In this document: one piece after another, positions 43,139 to 51,294 of the stretch
Layout: each line of letters starts with the position of its first letter
Position numbering within the stretch: position 1 is the first letter of the stretch
Assembly: GCF_026167545.1 (NCBI RefSeq)
Contig: NZ_CP110678.1
Span: 238,501-302,500 of the forward strand
DNA: 64,000 nt
Direction of reading: 5' to 3'
Origin: Sphingomonas sp. S1-29
GTDB taxonomy: Bacteria; Pseudomonadota; Alphaproteobacteria; Sphingomonadales; Sphingomonadaceae
Translations under genes and position numbers: made by a program
The notes under the pieces: model-generated
Told to the model about the DNA's origin: nothing
Databases searched by the model: none
The model's input: only the letters and a program-made list of their open reading frames with translations

Positions 43139-45430
43139 TCAGCCGATCTCGGCGCGCAGCGACTCGATCAGCCCGGGCATCGCGGTGAGCCGTGGCTCCT
43201 CCTCGTCGAGGATCGCCAGGAACAAGGATCGCTTGATCGCGCTGGTCCGGCCGGGCTTGAGCCGAACGGTGGCGGGCAGCGTCGACAGCACGATATCGAC
43301 CAGCCGGTCGGCGCCGTGCAGCCGGCCCCATAGATAGTCGTTCTCGCGATAGGCGCGGCTGAAGAACGCGCCGAAGGTGTTGAACTGCACGCCTTTCAGC
43401 GTCGCGCTGGCATCGCCGCTGCGGATCGCGCTGGCATCGTCGGGCGCGATTCGGTCGACGCGGACCGGATCGAATTCGTCGAGCCCTTCGCCCTGCAACA
43501 GCGGCAGCGTGGCGATGTCGAAGAACGGGAAGCCCAGATAGGTCAGCAGCAACGATCGGCGCGCGTCGCGCGGCAGCCCGCTCAGCGCGGCCGCGACGGC
43601 GGTGTCGGTTCGCGCGTCGAGCGCCTGCAGGTCCATTGTCGCCTCGAGCGAATCGAGCACCGCGTCGGCATCGACCGGCAAGCGCCGCACGCCTTCGCGT
43701 AGCGCGGCCAGCGGCTCGGCGCGGTGGCGCTCGAGATAGGCGGCGAGCGCTTCATACACCGCTTCGCGGATCGCGATCAGCTCGGCGCGGTCATGGTCGC
43801 CGTCGAGCTCGGCGATGCGCCGCACCATCAGCCGCATCCGGCGGATCCGGAAGCCCAGGTCGAAACCACGCAGGAACGCGATCGCGCGCGGGCTCGCGCC
43901 GCCGGCATGCTCGGTGCCGACTTCATTGCCGCCGCGCGCGCGCACCGCCTGCGCCACTGCGGCGCGGATCGTCCGGCGGCGTTCCTGCCCCGCCTGCTCG
44001 CCGACATGCTGCAGGATCCCGGTGAGCCGGTCGATCACCACCTCGACCTTGAGCAGCGCATAGCCGGCATGGCCATAGCCTGCCTTGCCCGTGGCGGCGG
44101 TCTGCGCGCGGCGACGCCAGCCGACCAACCGCTTGGGGGTCGGATAATCGAGGAACAATGTGTAGCCGAACAGCGATTCGACCTGACGCTCGACCTCGCC
44201 GCGTAGCTGATCGAGCACGACGAGCTTGCGTTCGATCTGGTCCGACCGGTCCATCAGCATCTCGAGGTCGTCGCGGATCGGCTGCTGGCGCGGGATTTCG
44301 GACATCGCGCCCGCCATCGTCTGGAAGAAGGACGGCTTGCCATTGGCGCGTTCGCCCAGCGCGAAGCGAAAGCCCGGCACCGGATCGATAAACACGAAGC
44401 GGCGATCGACCTGCCGGCGCGCGGGGCGTTCGCGCAGCGCGTCGATCGCCGGGCGGAACGGCGCGTTGGCCAGCACCGATCCGTCGATCAGCGCTGCCTT
44501 CTCGACGCTGTTGGCGGCGACCTGGCGCGGCAGCGCGCGCGTCAGGAACGCCAGCCGCCCCGGCCAGCTCGCGCCGCGATCGGCCAGCACCGCGTCGAGC
44601 TCGCCGACCATGAAGGGCGGGAAGGCGCCGGGAAAGCTCGATGTCGATCGCGCGGCGAATGCCAGTTCGGCGGGGTCGGCGAGCGTATCCACCGGCTTGC
44701 CGCCATCGGAGAACGACAGCACCAGCCGGTGTTCGGTCTCGACGACTTCGGCGGGCGAATGGAGCCGGAGACGCTCGGGATGGCCGCCGAAATCGGTCAC
44801 GGTGACGAACAGGTCGAGCGGCTGGCCGGGGGGCAGCAGCCGCGGGCCGACGGGGCCGCTCGCCATCGCGTCGAACGCGTCGAGCAGCATGTGCACCATC
44901 CGCTTCCCCCCGAACGGCGGTTCGAACCATCGCGCGCGAACCAGCGTGTCGAGCTTGGCGCGGACCTCGTCGCGCGCGGCGTGCTCGACGGTTTCCTCGA
45001 TTGCCTTGGCGCCGATCGCCATCCAGGCGAGCGGGCGCGCCCAGAATTTGGTCATCCCCGACGCGGGGGCCTGGTCGGGGTCGATCAGCGAATCGATATC
45101 GGCCTGTTCCAGCCACATGTCGGTGAGCGGCTCGAGGCTCTGGCCGGTGCTGATCGCCTGCGCCAGGAACACGCTGTTGATCCCGCCCGCGCTCGCGCCG
45201 GCGAGGATGTCGACCAGCACGCGGACGCGCAGCCCCGATTCCGCGGCCATTTCCTGCAACAGCGCATGATACACCCCCTCTTCGCCGGTGCCGGGCGCGG
45301 AGGCGGGGTCGCAAAATGCCTGGCTAGCCTGAACGAGCCGCCACACCTCCTTAGTGATCCCGTGCATGTACACCGCCAAGCTGACCCCGCCGTAGCAGAC
45401 CAGCGCCAGCCGCAATTCCTTGTCACGCAT
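43139..45430 (-). CDS. Patatin-like phospholipase, large family
   Basis: A 763-residue protein of the large patatin-like family. The oxyanion region is CYGGVSLAVYMHGITKEVW, the nucleophile Ser80 lies in DILAGASAGGINSVF (GxSxG), and the catalytic Asp316 is in ALIDGSVLANAPF. Beyond about residue 400 it is helical with no recognised catalytic motif. No signal peptide is seen, so it is probably cytoplasmic or membrane-associated, acting on phospholipids. It starts at 45430 and overlaps the EEP gene by eight bases. The preceding sequence in frame is only the shadow of that gene. Confidence 0.85.
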   Translation of the reverse strand: MRDKELRLALVCYGGVSLAVYMHGITKEVWRLVQASQAFCDPASAPGTGEEGVYHALLQEMAAESGLRVRVLVDILAGASAGGINSVFLAQAISTGQSLEPLTDMWLEQADIDSLIDPDQAPASGMTKFWARPLAWMAIGAKAIEETVEHAARDEVRAKLDTLVRARWFEPPFGGKRMVHMLLDAFDAMASGPVGPRLLPPGQPLDLFVTVTDFGGHPERLRLHSPAEVVETEHRLVLSFSDGGKPVDTLADPAELAFAARSTSSFPGAFPPFMVGELDAVLADRGASWPGRLAFLTRALPRQVAANSVEKAALIDGSVLANAPFRPAIDALRERPARRQVDRRFVFIDPVPGFRFALGERANGKPSFFQTMAGAMSEIPRQQPIRDDLEMLMDRSDQIERKLVVLDQLRGEVERQVESLFGYTLFLDYPTPKRLVGWRRRAQTAATGKAGYGHAGYALLKVEVVIDRLTGILQHVGEQAGQERRRTIRAAVAQAVRARGGNEVGTEHAGGASPRAIAFLRGFDLGFRIRRMRLMVRRIAELDGDHDRAELIAIREAVYEALAAYLERHRAEPLAALREGVRRLPVDADAVLDSLEATMDLQALDARTDTAVAAALSGLPRDARRSLLLTYLGFPFFDIATLPLLQGEGLDEFDPVRVDRIAPDDASAIRSGDASATLKGVQFNTFGAFFSRAYRENDYLWGRLHGADRLVDIVLSTLPATVRLKPGRTSAIKRSLFLAILDEEEPRLTAMPGLIESLRAEIG

Positions 45431-46121
45431 GCCGGGTCGCGACCTTTGCCCAGATCGGCAGGTGATCCGAGGCGGTGCGCGCGACCATGCTGCGGTGGAC
45501 GCCGCACTCGGCGATCTCCAAATCGCGGCTGACCATGATCCGATCGAGCCGCGCGATCGGGCGCTTCGCGTGGAAGCTCGCACCGGTGTCGGCCTGGGTG
45601 AAGCTGCGGCAGAAGTCCTGGACGCAGCCCGCGGTCGGCCGCCATTCGTTGAGGTCGCCCATCAGGATCGTCGGCAAGGGGGTGCATCCATCGAGATGCG
45701 ACAGGATCGCATGCGCCTGCCGCCGCCGCCATAGCCCCGACAGGTCCAGATGCATGCCGACCACGCGCACGGTGATCCCGCGCAGCCGGACATCGACCGA
45801 CACCGCGCCGCGCGGCTCGAGCGCGGGCAGGTGGATCGGGGTGCAATCGACGATCTCGGCCTCGCGCCGCACCAGCAGGACGTTGCCGTGCCAGCCCATG
45901 CTGAGCGCACGCACCGCGACGGGCACCGCCTTATAGTCGCTATGCTCGGCCAGCAGATGCGGGGTGAAGATTGCCTCGCGCGTGCCGAAGCGGCGATCGG
46001 CCTCCTGCAGCGCGACGATATCGGCGTCGATCTCGCGCAGCACTTCGAGCGTGCGCTCGGGCCGCCTGCGGCGGTCGGTGCCGACGGCCTTGTGCATGTT
46101 GTAGCTGGCGAGTGTGAGCAT
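45423..46121 (-). CDS. Endonuclease/exonuclease/phosphatase-family protein
   Basis: A 232-residue EEP-fold hydrolase. Metal ligands and catalytic residues appear in order: Asn in ASYNMHKA, Glu in VALQEADRRF, His in VGMHLDLSG, Asp/Asn in MGDLNEWRP, and the terminal SDHLPIWAKV pair. Such proteins cleave phosphodiesters in DNA, RNA or phospholipid head groups; cardiolipin-synthase neighbours are common in relatives. It overlaps the patatin gene by eight bases, so the two are co-translated, which hints at a lipid substrate. The start MLTLASYNMHK is standard for the family. Confidence 0.85.
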   Translation of the reverse strand: MLTLASYNMHKAVGTDRRRRPERTLEVLREIDADIVALQEADRRFGTREAIFTPHLLAEHSDYKAVPVAVRALSMGWHGNVLLVRREAEIVDCTPIHLPALEPRGAVSVDVRLRGITVRVVGMHLDLSGLWRRRQAHAILSHLDGCTPLPTILMGDLNEWRPTAGCVQDFCRSFTQADTGASFHAKRPIARLDRIMVSRDLEIAECGVHRSMVARTASDHLPIWAKVATRHA

Positions 46122-46172
46122 GGGGTTCCGGGTGAATGCGGGAGGGGGAGGGAAGTTCCTGGGGCCGACGGT

Positions 46173-47528
46173 TCAGGTGCGTGGCAATTCGATTCGTGCG
46201 ACCAGGCCGCCGCCCGCACGGTTCGCCAGCGACACCCGCCCGCCGGCATCGCGAACGATCGCGCGGGTGAGCGCGAGGCCGAGTCCGATGCCGCCGGTCT
46301 CGCGATTGCGCGAGGTTTCGATCCGCGTGAACGGATCGAACACCGCGTCGAGCTTGTCGATCGGGATGCCCGGCCCACGATCGCAAACCTCGATCGCCAC
46401 GCGGCTCGGCTCGATCACCACCCGCACCTCGCAGGCGCCGGCATATTTCACCGCATTCTCGATGAGATTGCGCACCGCGCGCCGCATCAGCGACGGGCGA
46501 AGGTGCATCCGGGTGCGCGGGGCCTCCTCGAACGCGACTTCGTGGCCGAGGTCGCGAAAGTCGTCGACCACCGCATCGACCAAGGCGGCGAGGTCGACAT
46601 TGGTCGGCGGTTCGCTCGGTCGCCCCAGCCGCGCGAGCGACAATATGTCCTCGAGCATCCCCGTCATCTCGTCGATCGTGTCGGCCATGCGCTGGCGGTC
46701 ATTGTCGTCCTCGACCGATTCGATCCGCACGCGCAGCGCCGCCAGCGGGGTGCGCAGGTCGTGGCCGATCGCGCCGAGCATCCGGTCCTTTTCGTCGAGC
46801 ATCGCGCTCACGCGTTCGGACAGGCCGTTATAGGCGGCGATCACCGCACGGACATCGCCGGGGCCGCGCTCCTCGACCGGGGCGGGCGGGCCGCCCGGGG
46901 TGAAGGCATGCGCCGCGGTTGCCAGCGTCTGGAGCGGCTGCGCGACCCGCCGGCCGATCCACAGCACGGGCAGCAGGACGAAGGCATAGAGGATCAGCGT
47001 CTGCGCGATCAGCTGCCACACCAGGGTGCGCTCGGTGCGCGGCCATGGCGCGTTGAGCACGAGCCAGCCGCGCCCGGGCACCTCGACCGCAACCACCAGT
47101 TCGCCGCCCAGGCTGGTGATTCGCGCGGCGCGGCGCGGGCTCATCTTGCGGAGCCGAGGATCGAGCGGATCGGTATCGCGGATACCGGTGGCGATCCGCC
47201 CCAGCCGCAACCCCGAATCGAGCGCCGCCTGGCGAATGCCTTCCTCGACCTCGGCAGCGCGCGCCCATTCGGGGTTGATCGGGTTGGCCGCCTCGAGCCG
47301 GATCCGCGAGCGCGGCCGCTCGAACGGCGTGGCGCGGCCGCTTTGCAGCCGTTCGGCGGCATCGACGATCCGGGTGATCGCGGGCGCGGTGATCTGGCTG
47401 AAGCGCAGCGCCTGGCGCTCGCGATACAGCAGCCCGAAGTTGATCGCCTGCGCCACGAACAGCGCGACCGCGACCAGCATCGCGATCTGGCCGCCCAGGC
47501 TCGACGGCCATAGCCGCAGCCGCTTCAC
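46173..47528 (-). CDS. Sensor histidine kinase, EnvZ/OmpR-pair type
   Basis: A 451-residue membrane kinase. Helices at about 13-35 and 171-192 flank a periplasmic sensor region; a HAMP-like linker follows; the phosphoacceptor is His256 in GAIGHDLRTPLAALRVR. The ATPase has an N-box (VRNLIENAVKYA), G1 (VCDRGPGIP) and G2 (GGIGLGLALTRAIV). Its ATG overlaps the response-regulator stop by four bases, so the two form a pair. The signal is unknown; membrane or envelope stress is plausible from the neighbouring lipid genes. Confidence 0.92.
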   Translation of the reverse strand: MKRLRLWPSSLGGQIAMLVAVALFVAQAINFGLLYRERQALRFSQITAPAITRIVDAAERLQSGRATPFERPRSRIRLEAANPINPEWARAAEVEEGIRQAALDSGLRLGRIATGIRDTDPLDPRLRKMSPRRAARITSLGGELVVAVEVPGRGWLVLNAPWPRTERTLVWQLIAQTLILYAFVLLPVLWIGRRVAQPLQTLATAAHAFTPGGPPAPVEERGPGDVRAVIAAYNGLSERVSAMLDEKDRMLGAIGHDLRTPLAALRVRIESVEDDNDRQRMADTIDEMTGMLEDILSLARLGRPSEPPTNVDLAALVDAVVDDFRDLGHEVAFEEAPRTRMHLRPSLMRRAVRNLIENAVKYAGACEVRVVIEPSRVAIEVCDRGPGIPIDKLDAVFDPFTRIETSRNRETGGIGLGLALTRAIVRDAGGRVSLANRAGGGLVARIELPRT

Positions 47529-48253
47529 AGCCGGGTGACTTCGCTCGCCAGCGTGTAGCCGCCGCCCCAGACGGTCTTGATGAGCGAGGGGTTCTTGGGG
47601 TCGGGTTCGATCTTCTTGCGCAGCCGGCTCACCTGGTTGTCGATCGCACGATCAAAGGCGGCGGCTTCGCGCCCCTGGGTCAGGTCGAGCAGCTGGTCAC
47701 GCGTCAGCACCTGGCGCGGCCGGGTGACCAATGCCAGCAGCAAATTATATTCGCCGGTCGACAGCGGCACCGACAGCCCTTCGCGGTCGACCAGCGTGCG
47801 CTCGCCGGTCTTGAGCACCCAGCCCGAGAAGGAATAGGCGCCGGCTTCGGGCGCGTGCTGGCGGGTGCCGCCGGTCTGGACGCGGCGAAGGATCACCTTG
47901 ATCCGCGCAAGCAGCTCGCGCGGCGAGAAGGGCTTCACGACATAATCGTCGGCCCCCATTTCGAGCCCGACGATTCGGTCGGTCTCCTCGCTGCGTGCGG
48001 TGAGCAGGATCACGGGGATCTCGCCGGTCTCGCGGATGTGGCGCGTGAGGCTGAGGCCGTCTTCGCCGGGCATCATGATGTCGAGGATCGCGAGGTCGAT
48101 CGCGTACGCCGACATCCGCGCGCGCGCACCCTCGGCATCGCCCGCCTGGGTGACGCGAAACCCTTGCTTGGTGAGATACTGCGCGAGCGGTTCGCGGATC
48201 GAGCGCTCGTCATCGACGAGCAGCAGATGGGGAAGGTCGGCCATGTCGGCCAT
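47525..48253 (-). CDS. OmpR-family response regulator
   Basis: A 242-residue regulator. The receiver domain (residues 8-122) has the acidic pair LLVDDE, phosphoacceptor Asp58 (LAILDIMMPGEDGLSL), Thr in ILLTARS and Lys in YVVKPFSPREL. The winged-helix output domain begins at about 145 and has VPLSTGEYNLLLALV, RAIDNQVSRLRKKIEPDPKN and TVWGGGYTL. ATG at 48253 fits an AGGA site seven bases away; a second ATG three codons in is possible. It is the partner of the overlapping histidine kinase. Confidence 0.93.
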   Translation of the reverse strand: MADMADLPHLLLVDDERSIREPLAQYLTKQGFRVTQAGDAEGARARMSAYAIDLAILDIMMPGEDGLSLTRHIRETGEIPVILLTARSEETDRIVGLEMGADDYVVKPFSPRELLARIKVILRRVQTGGTRQHAPEAGAYSFSGWVLKTGERTLVDREGLSVPLSTGEYNLLLALVTRPRQVLTRDQLLDLTQGREAAAFDRAIDNQVSRLRKKIEPDPKNPSLIKTVWGGGYTLASEVTRL

Positions 48254-48292
48254 ACAAGCATCCTTTGGCCGGGTTCCCAAGGGGGGAGGGGG

Positions 48293-48321
48293 CCGGGCGG
48301 GCATTCTTGGTGCCCGCCCGG
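48293..48321. terminator. Strong hairpin after the EF-hand gene
   Basis: CCGGGCGGGCA at 48293-48303 pairs perfectly with TGCCCGCCCGG at 48311-48321 over a seven-base loop. It lies between the stop of the leftward EF-hand gene and the response-regulator start. No T-run in the leftward direction, so it may be an attenuating stem rather than a classic stop. Confidence 0.5.
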
Positions 48322-48330
48322 TTCGGTTCG

Positions 48331-48858
48331 TCAGTTGGAGGGAGCGACCGGCGCTGCCTGCCCTGCTCGTGCGGCGCGGCGTTCGGCCATCTTGGCGCGG
48401 CGCTCGCCGCGCTTGGCCTTGACCGCCGCCTGCTCGGTCGCATCGACGCGGCCGTCGCCGTTGGTGTCGATCTTGGCAAAGCGCTGCGACGCCTGCGCGC
48501 GGAACTCCTCGCGGCTGATATTGCCGTCCTTGTTGGTATCGAGACGGGCGAGCATCCGATCGCTACCGCGACCGCCCTTCTTCATCGCCCAGCGCTTGGC
48601 CTTGGCCTCGCGGCGCTCGGCCACCGCTTCGCGCATCGCGGTGCGCTCGGCCTGGGTGATCTGGCCGTCCTTGTTCGCGTCCATCCGCGCGAACATCCGA
48701 TCGGCGCGCTCGATCATCTCGGCGCTGGTGGCAGGCGGTGCCATGCGCTGCATCTTCTGCGCGGCGGGGGCAGGCGCGGTGGGCGCGACCTGCGTGGCGA
48801 TGGCGGTGCCGGCGAGCGCGGTGACGCTGAGCAACGATGCGAGAACGAACTTCTTCAT
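48331..48858 (-). CDS. Exported EF-hand calcium-binding protein
   Basis: A 175-residue protein with a signal peptide (MKKFVLASLLSVTALAGTAI) and three EF-hand loops: DANKDGQITQAE, DTNKDGNISREE and DTNGDGRVDATE. Between loops lie Lys/Arg/Ala-rich helices (MREAVAERREAKAKRWAMKK). Calcium at the acidic positions would be bound in the periplasm. Such proteins are common in sphingomonads; function is unknown. It stands upstream of the two-component pair on the same strand, separated by a hairpin, and next to the AT-rich islet. Confidence 0.88.
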   Translation of the reverse strand: MKKFVLASLLSVTALAGTAIATQVAPTAPAPAAQKMQRMAPPATSAEMIERADRMFARMDANKDGQITQAERTAMREAVAERREAKAKRWAMKKGGRGSDRMLARLDTNKDGNISREEFRAQASQRFAKIDTNGDGRVDATEQAAVKAKRGERRAKMAERRAARAGQAAPVAPSN

Positions 48859-49314
48859 CTGCGGGTTTCCTTGATCGGAGCCAGGACCATCCCGGCGATG
48901 AACAGGGTTATGCCGGCTGGCTGTCGCGCAGCTTTGTCAAAGGCACGCAAACTTGTCGCAATTTGTAGCAGGCGCGGCGTTGGGTTTGGCTGTACGGTGA
49001 ATCCATAAATGACCGGTGTCGTCGGAGGCTGTGGGGGCCGCTATATGGTTCGCGGTTGGGCCGCTTTCGGGACCGCATCATAGGAATCCGCCACCGAATG
49101 CCGCGTCGCATCGCATCAGGTTTTTGCATTAACAGACCACCAGGTTTTTGGCCATTTTTTGGTCGATGCAAAAATTGTAAGTTCTGCATCAGCGCAGTTG
49201 GAAAACGGCCGGTCGGCTGACGCCTAATCAAGGGCGTAGGCGGAGGCTGCGAGCTAACCGGTGCATTTGCAAGCCGGGTCAAACCATGCGAGCAATTTGC
49301 CATTGGGGGTGCAA
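48859..49314. other. 456-base gap without a gene; AT-rich entry to an islet
   Basis: No convincing gene is seen. The first about 150 bases hold the EF-hand promoter. From about 49100 the composition becomes AT-richer, with GCATCAGGTTTTTGCATT, two CAGGTTTTTG-containing stretches and the hairpin at 49165-49190. A minus-strand reading frame of 139 residues here is composition noise. Confidence 0.6.
49165..49190. repeat. Left flanking hairpin of the nuclease islet
   Basis: GATGCA at 49165-49170 and TGCATC at 49185-49190 are perfect inverted repeats over a 14-base AT-rich loop; CAG follows the right arm. A matching hairpin with the same loop length lies at 50346-50375, immediately after the nuclease-like gene. 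The two elements are similar in direct orientation. Confidence 0.7.
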
Positions 49315-50349
49315 ATGTCTGGTACAATGCTTGTTATCATCGCGGTAATTGCGTTTGTCGTCTGGCATTTCCTACCTGAGCGCCAGCCCTCAAAGCCGAC
49401 ACCGAAGTTTCGTCACGAGCCGAGGGCAATCGCCAGCGATCCAAACTGGCAAACCTTCATTAATGAGCATTGTGAGTCGCCTGCTGAAACTGCTTTTCTA
49501 AAGTCAATGATTTCGGCTCACAAACTACTTCCAGACAATGGTTCATTAAAAGCCTCCGGCCTAAAAATAGATTTTCAAGTAGAGGTAGACCGATATCGTC
49601 TCGACTTTTTGGCTAACGAATGGCTGATTATTGAGATTGACGGAGCCGCATGGCATTCATCAGATGAGGCTAAGGCGCGGGACGCTGCGCGTGATCGTTT
49701 CTTCGTTGAACTTGGTTATTCGGTAGTACGGATACCCGCTAAGATTGTATTCAACGATCCTAATGAAGCCGTTAAACGTGTGAGCGCGGCGCTACAGGTT
49801 GGCAAATCCGTTATTGCTGAGCCAGTCCAGCTAAGCGGGTTAGCGTGTCTTCGCCAGACTGCCTCTTCAACCAACAAGTTCATGTCTGATCTTAACGCGA
49901 GCGTTGATCGCCATAGGCGATTGGCAGAGGCTTTGAGGGCAGCGGAACTGTCGTATCATGTCGAGAAGAACGTTCTCGCTAGCGCTGTTGATGCTGCCGA
50001 ACGGCAGATCAGGATTGATGAGGAGTTAGGAGACGATGCTGAAAAGCGGGCCTCTTATGACGCCTTTGCGGAGAAGCTAACCAAAGCTTTCGAAGAGTCA
50101 GATAAGCGCGATCAAAAGAACGTGACGAAACAGAGAATCGATGTGCCGCCATATCTCCGTCCACAACTATCGGGGGACGCTGCAATCGACCGAGAAATCG
50201 AAGAACGGTTTGTTGGCATGAGTGCCGATCGAGATGCCTACTTTTATGGCATTCGTGAGAAACTGCGGCAAGATCACCGGTTGGCACCGTTGGTTAGAAA
50301 CAATCTAACTGAATTTGGATGCCCGCAAGTTTGGAAAAACATCGCCTGA
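49315..50349 (+). CDS. Membrane-anchored DUF559/Vsr-like nuclease-domain protein
   Basis: A 344-residue protein. Residues 5-20 are a membrane anchor (MLVIIAVIAFVVWHFLP). Residues 50-160 resemble the PD-(D/E)XK nuclease fold of DUF559: SPAETAFL, Asp97 in RYRLDFLAN, Glu107 and Asp109 in LIIEIDGAAWHSS, then RDRFFVELGYSVVRIPAKIV. Residues about 190-270 are likely coiled coil, and the C-terminus is unrecognised. The ATG follows GGGGG. Base composition is plainly AT-richer than neighbours, which suggests transfer. Two hairpins flank it. Function is unknown; defence or DNA uptake are possibilities only. Confidence 0.75.
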   Translation: MSGTMLVIIAVIAFVVWHFLPERQPSKPTPKFRHEPRAIASDPNWQTFINEHCESPAETAFLKSMISAHKLLPDNGSLKASGLKIDFQVEVDRYRLDFLANEWLIIEIDGAAWHSSDEAKARDAARDRFFVELGYSVVRIPAKIVFNDPNEAVKRVSAALQVGKSVIAEPVQLSGLACLRQTASSTNKFMSDLNASVDRHRRLAEALRAAELSYHVEKNVLASAVDAAERQIRIDEELGDDAEKRASYDAFAEKLTKAFEESDKRDQKNVTKQRIDVPPYLRPQLSGDAAIDREIEERFVGMSADRDAYFYGIREKLRQDHRLAPLVRNNLTEFGCPQVWKNIA

Positions 50350-50375
50350 TGCAAAATTCTTGATTTATGCATCAG
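50346..50375. repeat. Right flanking hairpin of the nuclease islet
   Basis: CTGATGCA at 50346-50353 pairs perfectly with TGCATCAG at 50368-50375 over a 14-base AT-rich loop. It includes the stop codon of the nuclease-like gene. It matches the left hairpin at 49165-49190 in stem core and loop length and could also act as a terminator. Confidence 0.7.
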
Positions 50376-50430
50376 CCGCGGCAGGTTTCGAGATTGAAAT
50401 ATCGGTGTTGGCCGACCGAGCATCGACAGC

Positions 50431-51129
50431 CTAGAACGGAATTTCGTCGCCGTCCCAGGCGAAGATCTTGCCGCTGTCGATCGGCTTGAGCCCCTCGATC
50501 ACGTCGAGCAGTTGCAGCGCCGCGCGCTCGGCGTCGAACAGCTTGCCCGGCGCGATATTGGCCTGGAACGGTTTCGACAGCCCGGTGTCGACGGTGCCGG
50601 GGTGCAGCCCGACGATGATCGCGCGCTCGCTCTTGCGCTTGGCCTCGATCGCGAAGTTGCGCAGCAGCATGTTGAGCGCCGCCTTCGACGCGCGATAGCC
50701 GTGCCAGCCGCCCATCTTGTTGTCGGCGATGCTGCCCACCCGCGCCGAGAGCGCGGCGAACACCGGTTCGCCGGTGCGCGGCAGCAGCGGCAGGAAATGC
50801 TTCGCCACCAGCGCGGGGCCGATCGTGTTGACTGCGTAGACGCGCGCGAGCCATTCGGGATCGAGGTCGCGCATCGCCTTTTCGGGGCCGCGCTCGCCCT
50901 GATGCAACAACCCGGTGGCGACGAACACGAGCGTGGGGGCAGGGCCGGTCGCGACCAGCGCGGCGGCGGCGGCGATGCTCGCTTCGTCGGTCAGGTCGAG
51001 GTGGCGCTCGCCGGTAAAGCTGCGCGCGAAACGCCACACCCGGTCGTAACCGCCCTCCTCCTCGATCGAATCCGCCATTGCCCGGCCGATTCCGCCCGAC
51101 GCCCCGATGATCACTGCCGCTTTTGCCAT
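50431..51129 (-). CDS. SDR-family oxidoreductase (CsgA/C-factor-like)
   Basis: A 232-residue Rossmann protein. The cofactor loop is IIGASGGIGRAMADSI; structural Asn lies in VYAVNTIGPALVAKHFLPLL, active-site Ser in ALSARVGSI and Tyr/Lys in GYRASKAALNMLL. GLHPGTVDTGLSKPFQANI is typical of the C-factor branch. The substrate is unknown. It is convergent with the nuclease islet on its left, with about 80 bases of AT-rich sequence between, and divergent from the secreted protein gene on its right. Confidence 0.85.
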   Translation of the reverse strand: MAKAAVIIGASGGIGRAMADSIEEEGGYDRVWRFARSFTGERHLDLTDEASIAAAAALVATGPAPTLVFVATGLLHQGERGPEKAMRDLDPEWLARVYAVNTIGPALVAKHFLPLLPRTGEPVFAALSARVGSIADNKMGGWHGYRASKAALNMLLRNFAIEAKRKSERAIIVGLHPGTVDTGLSKPFQANIAPGKLFDAERAALQLLDVIEGLKPIDSGKIFAWDGDEIPF

Positions 51130-51294
51130 AGGCCTGCGCTAGCCGTGGCGGGGCGGTGCGTCAAAGCGCGAGGAAACCCGGGCGTTCAAAGAGCGTTCAG
51201 ACCGGGTAGGCGATCTGCGGGCACACCAGCATAGCTTGAACCCGCACGCCGGGACTTATAGTGGACATGCCAGTCCCCAGAGGAGAATAACCAT

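Noticed and set aside
48908..49327. 139-residue minus-strand frame in the islet entrance
   Set aside because: No ribosome site, no hydrophobic or domain pattern, and it runs across the flanking hairpin.
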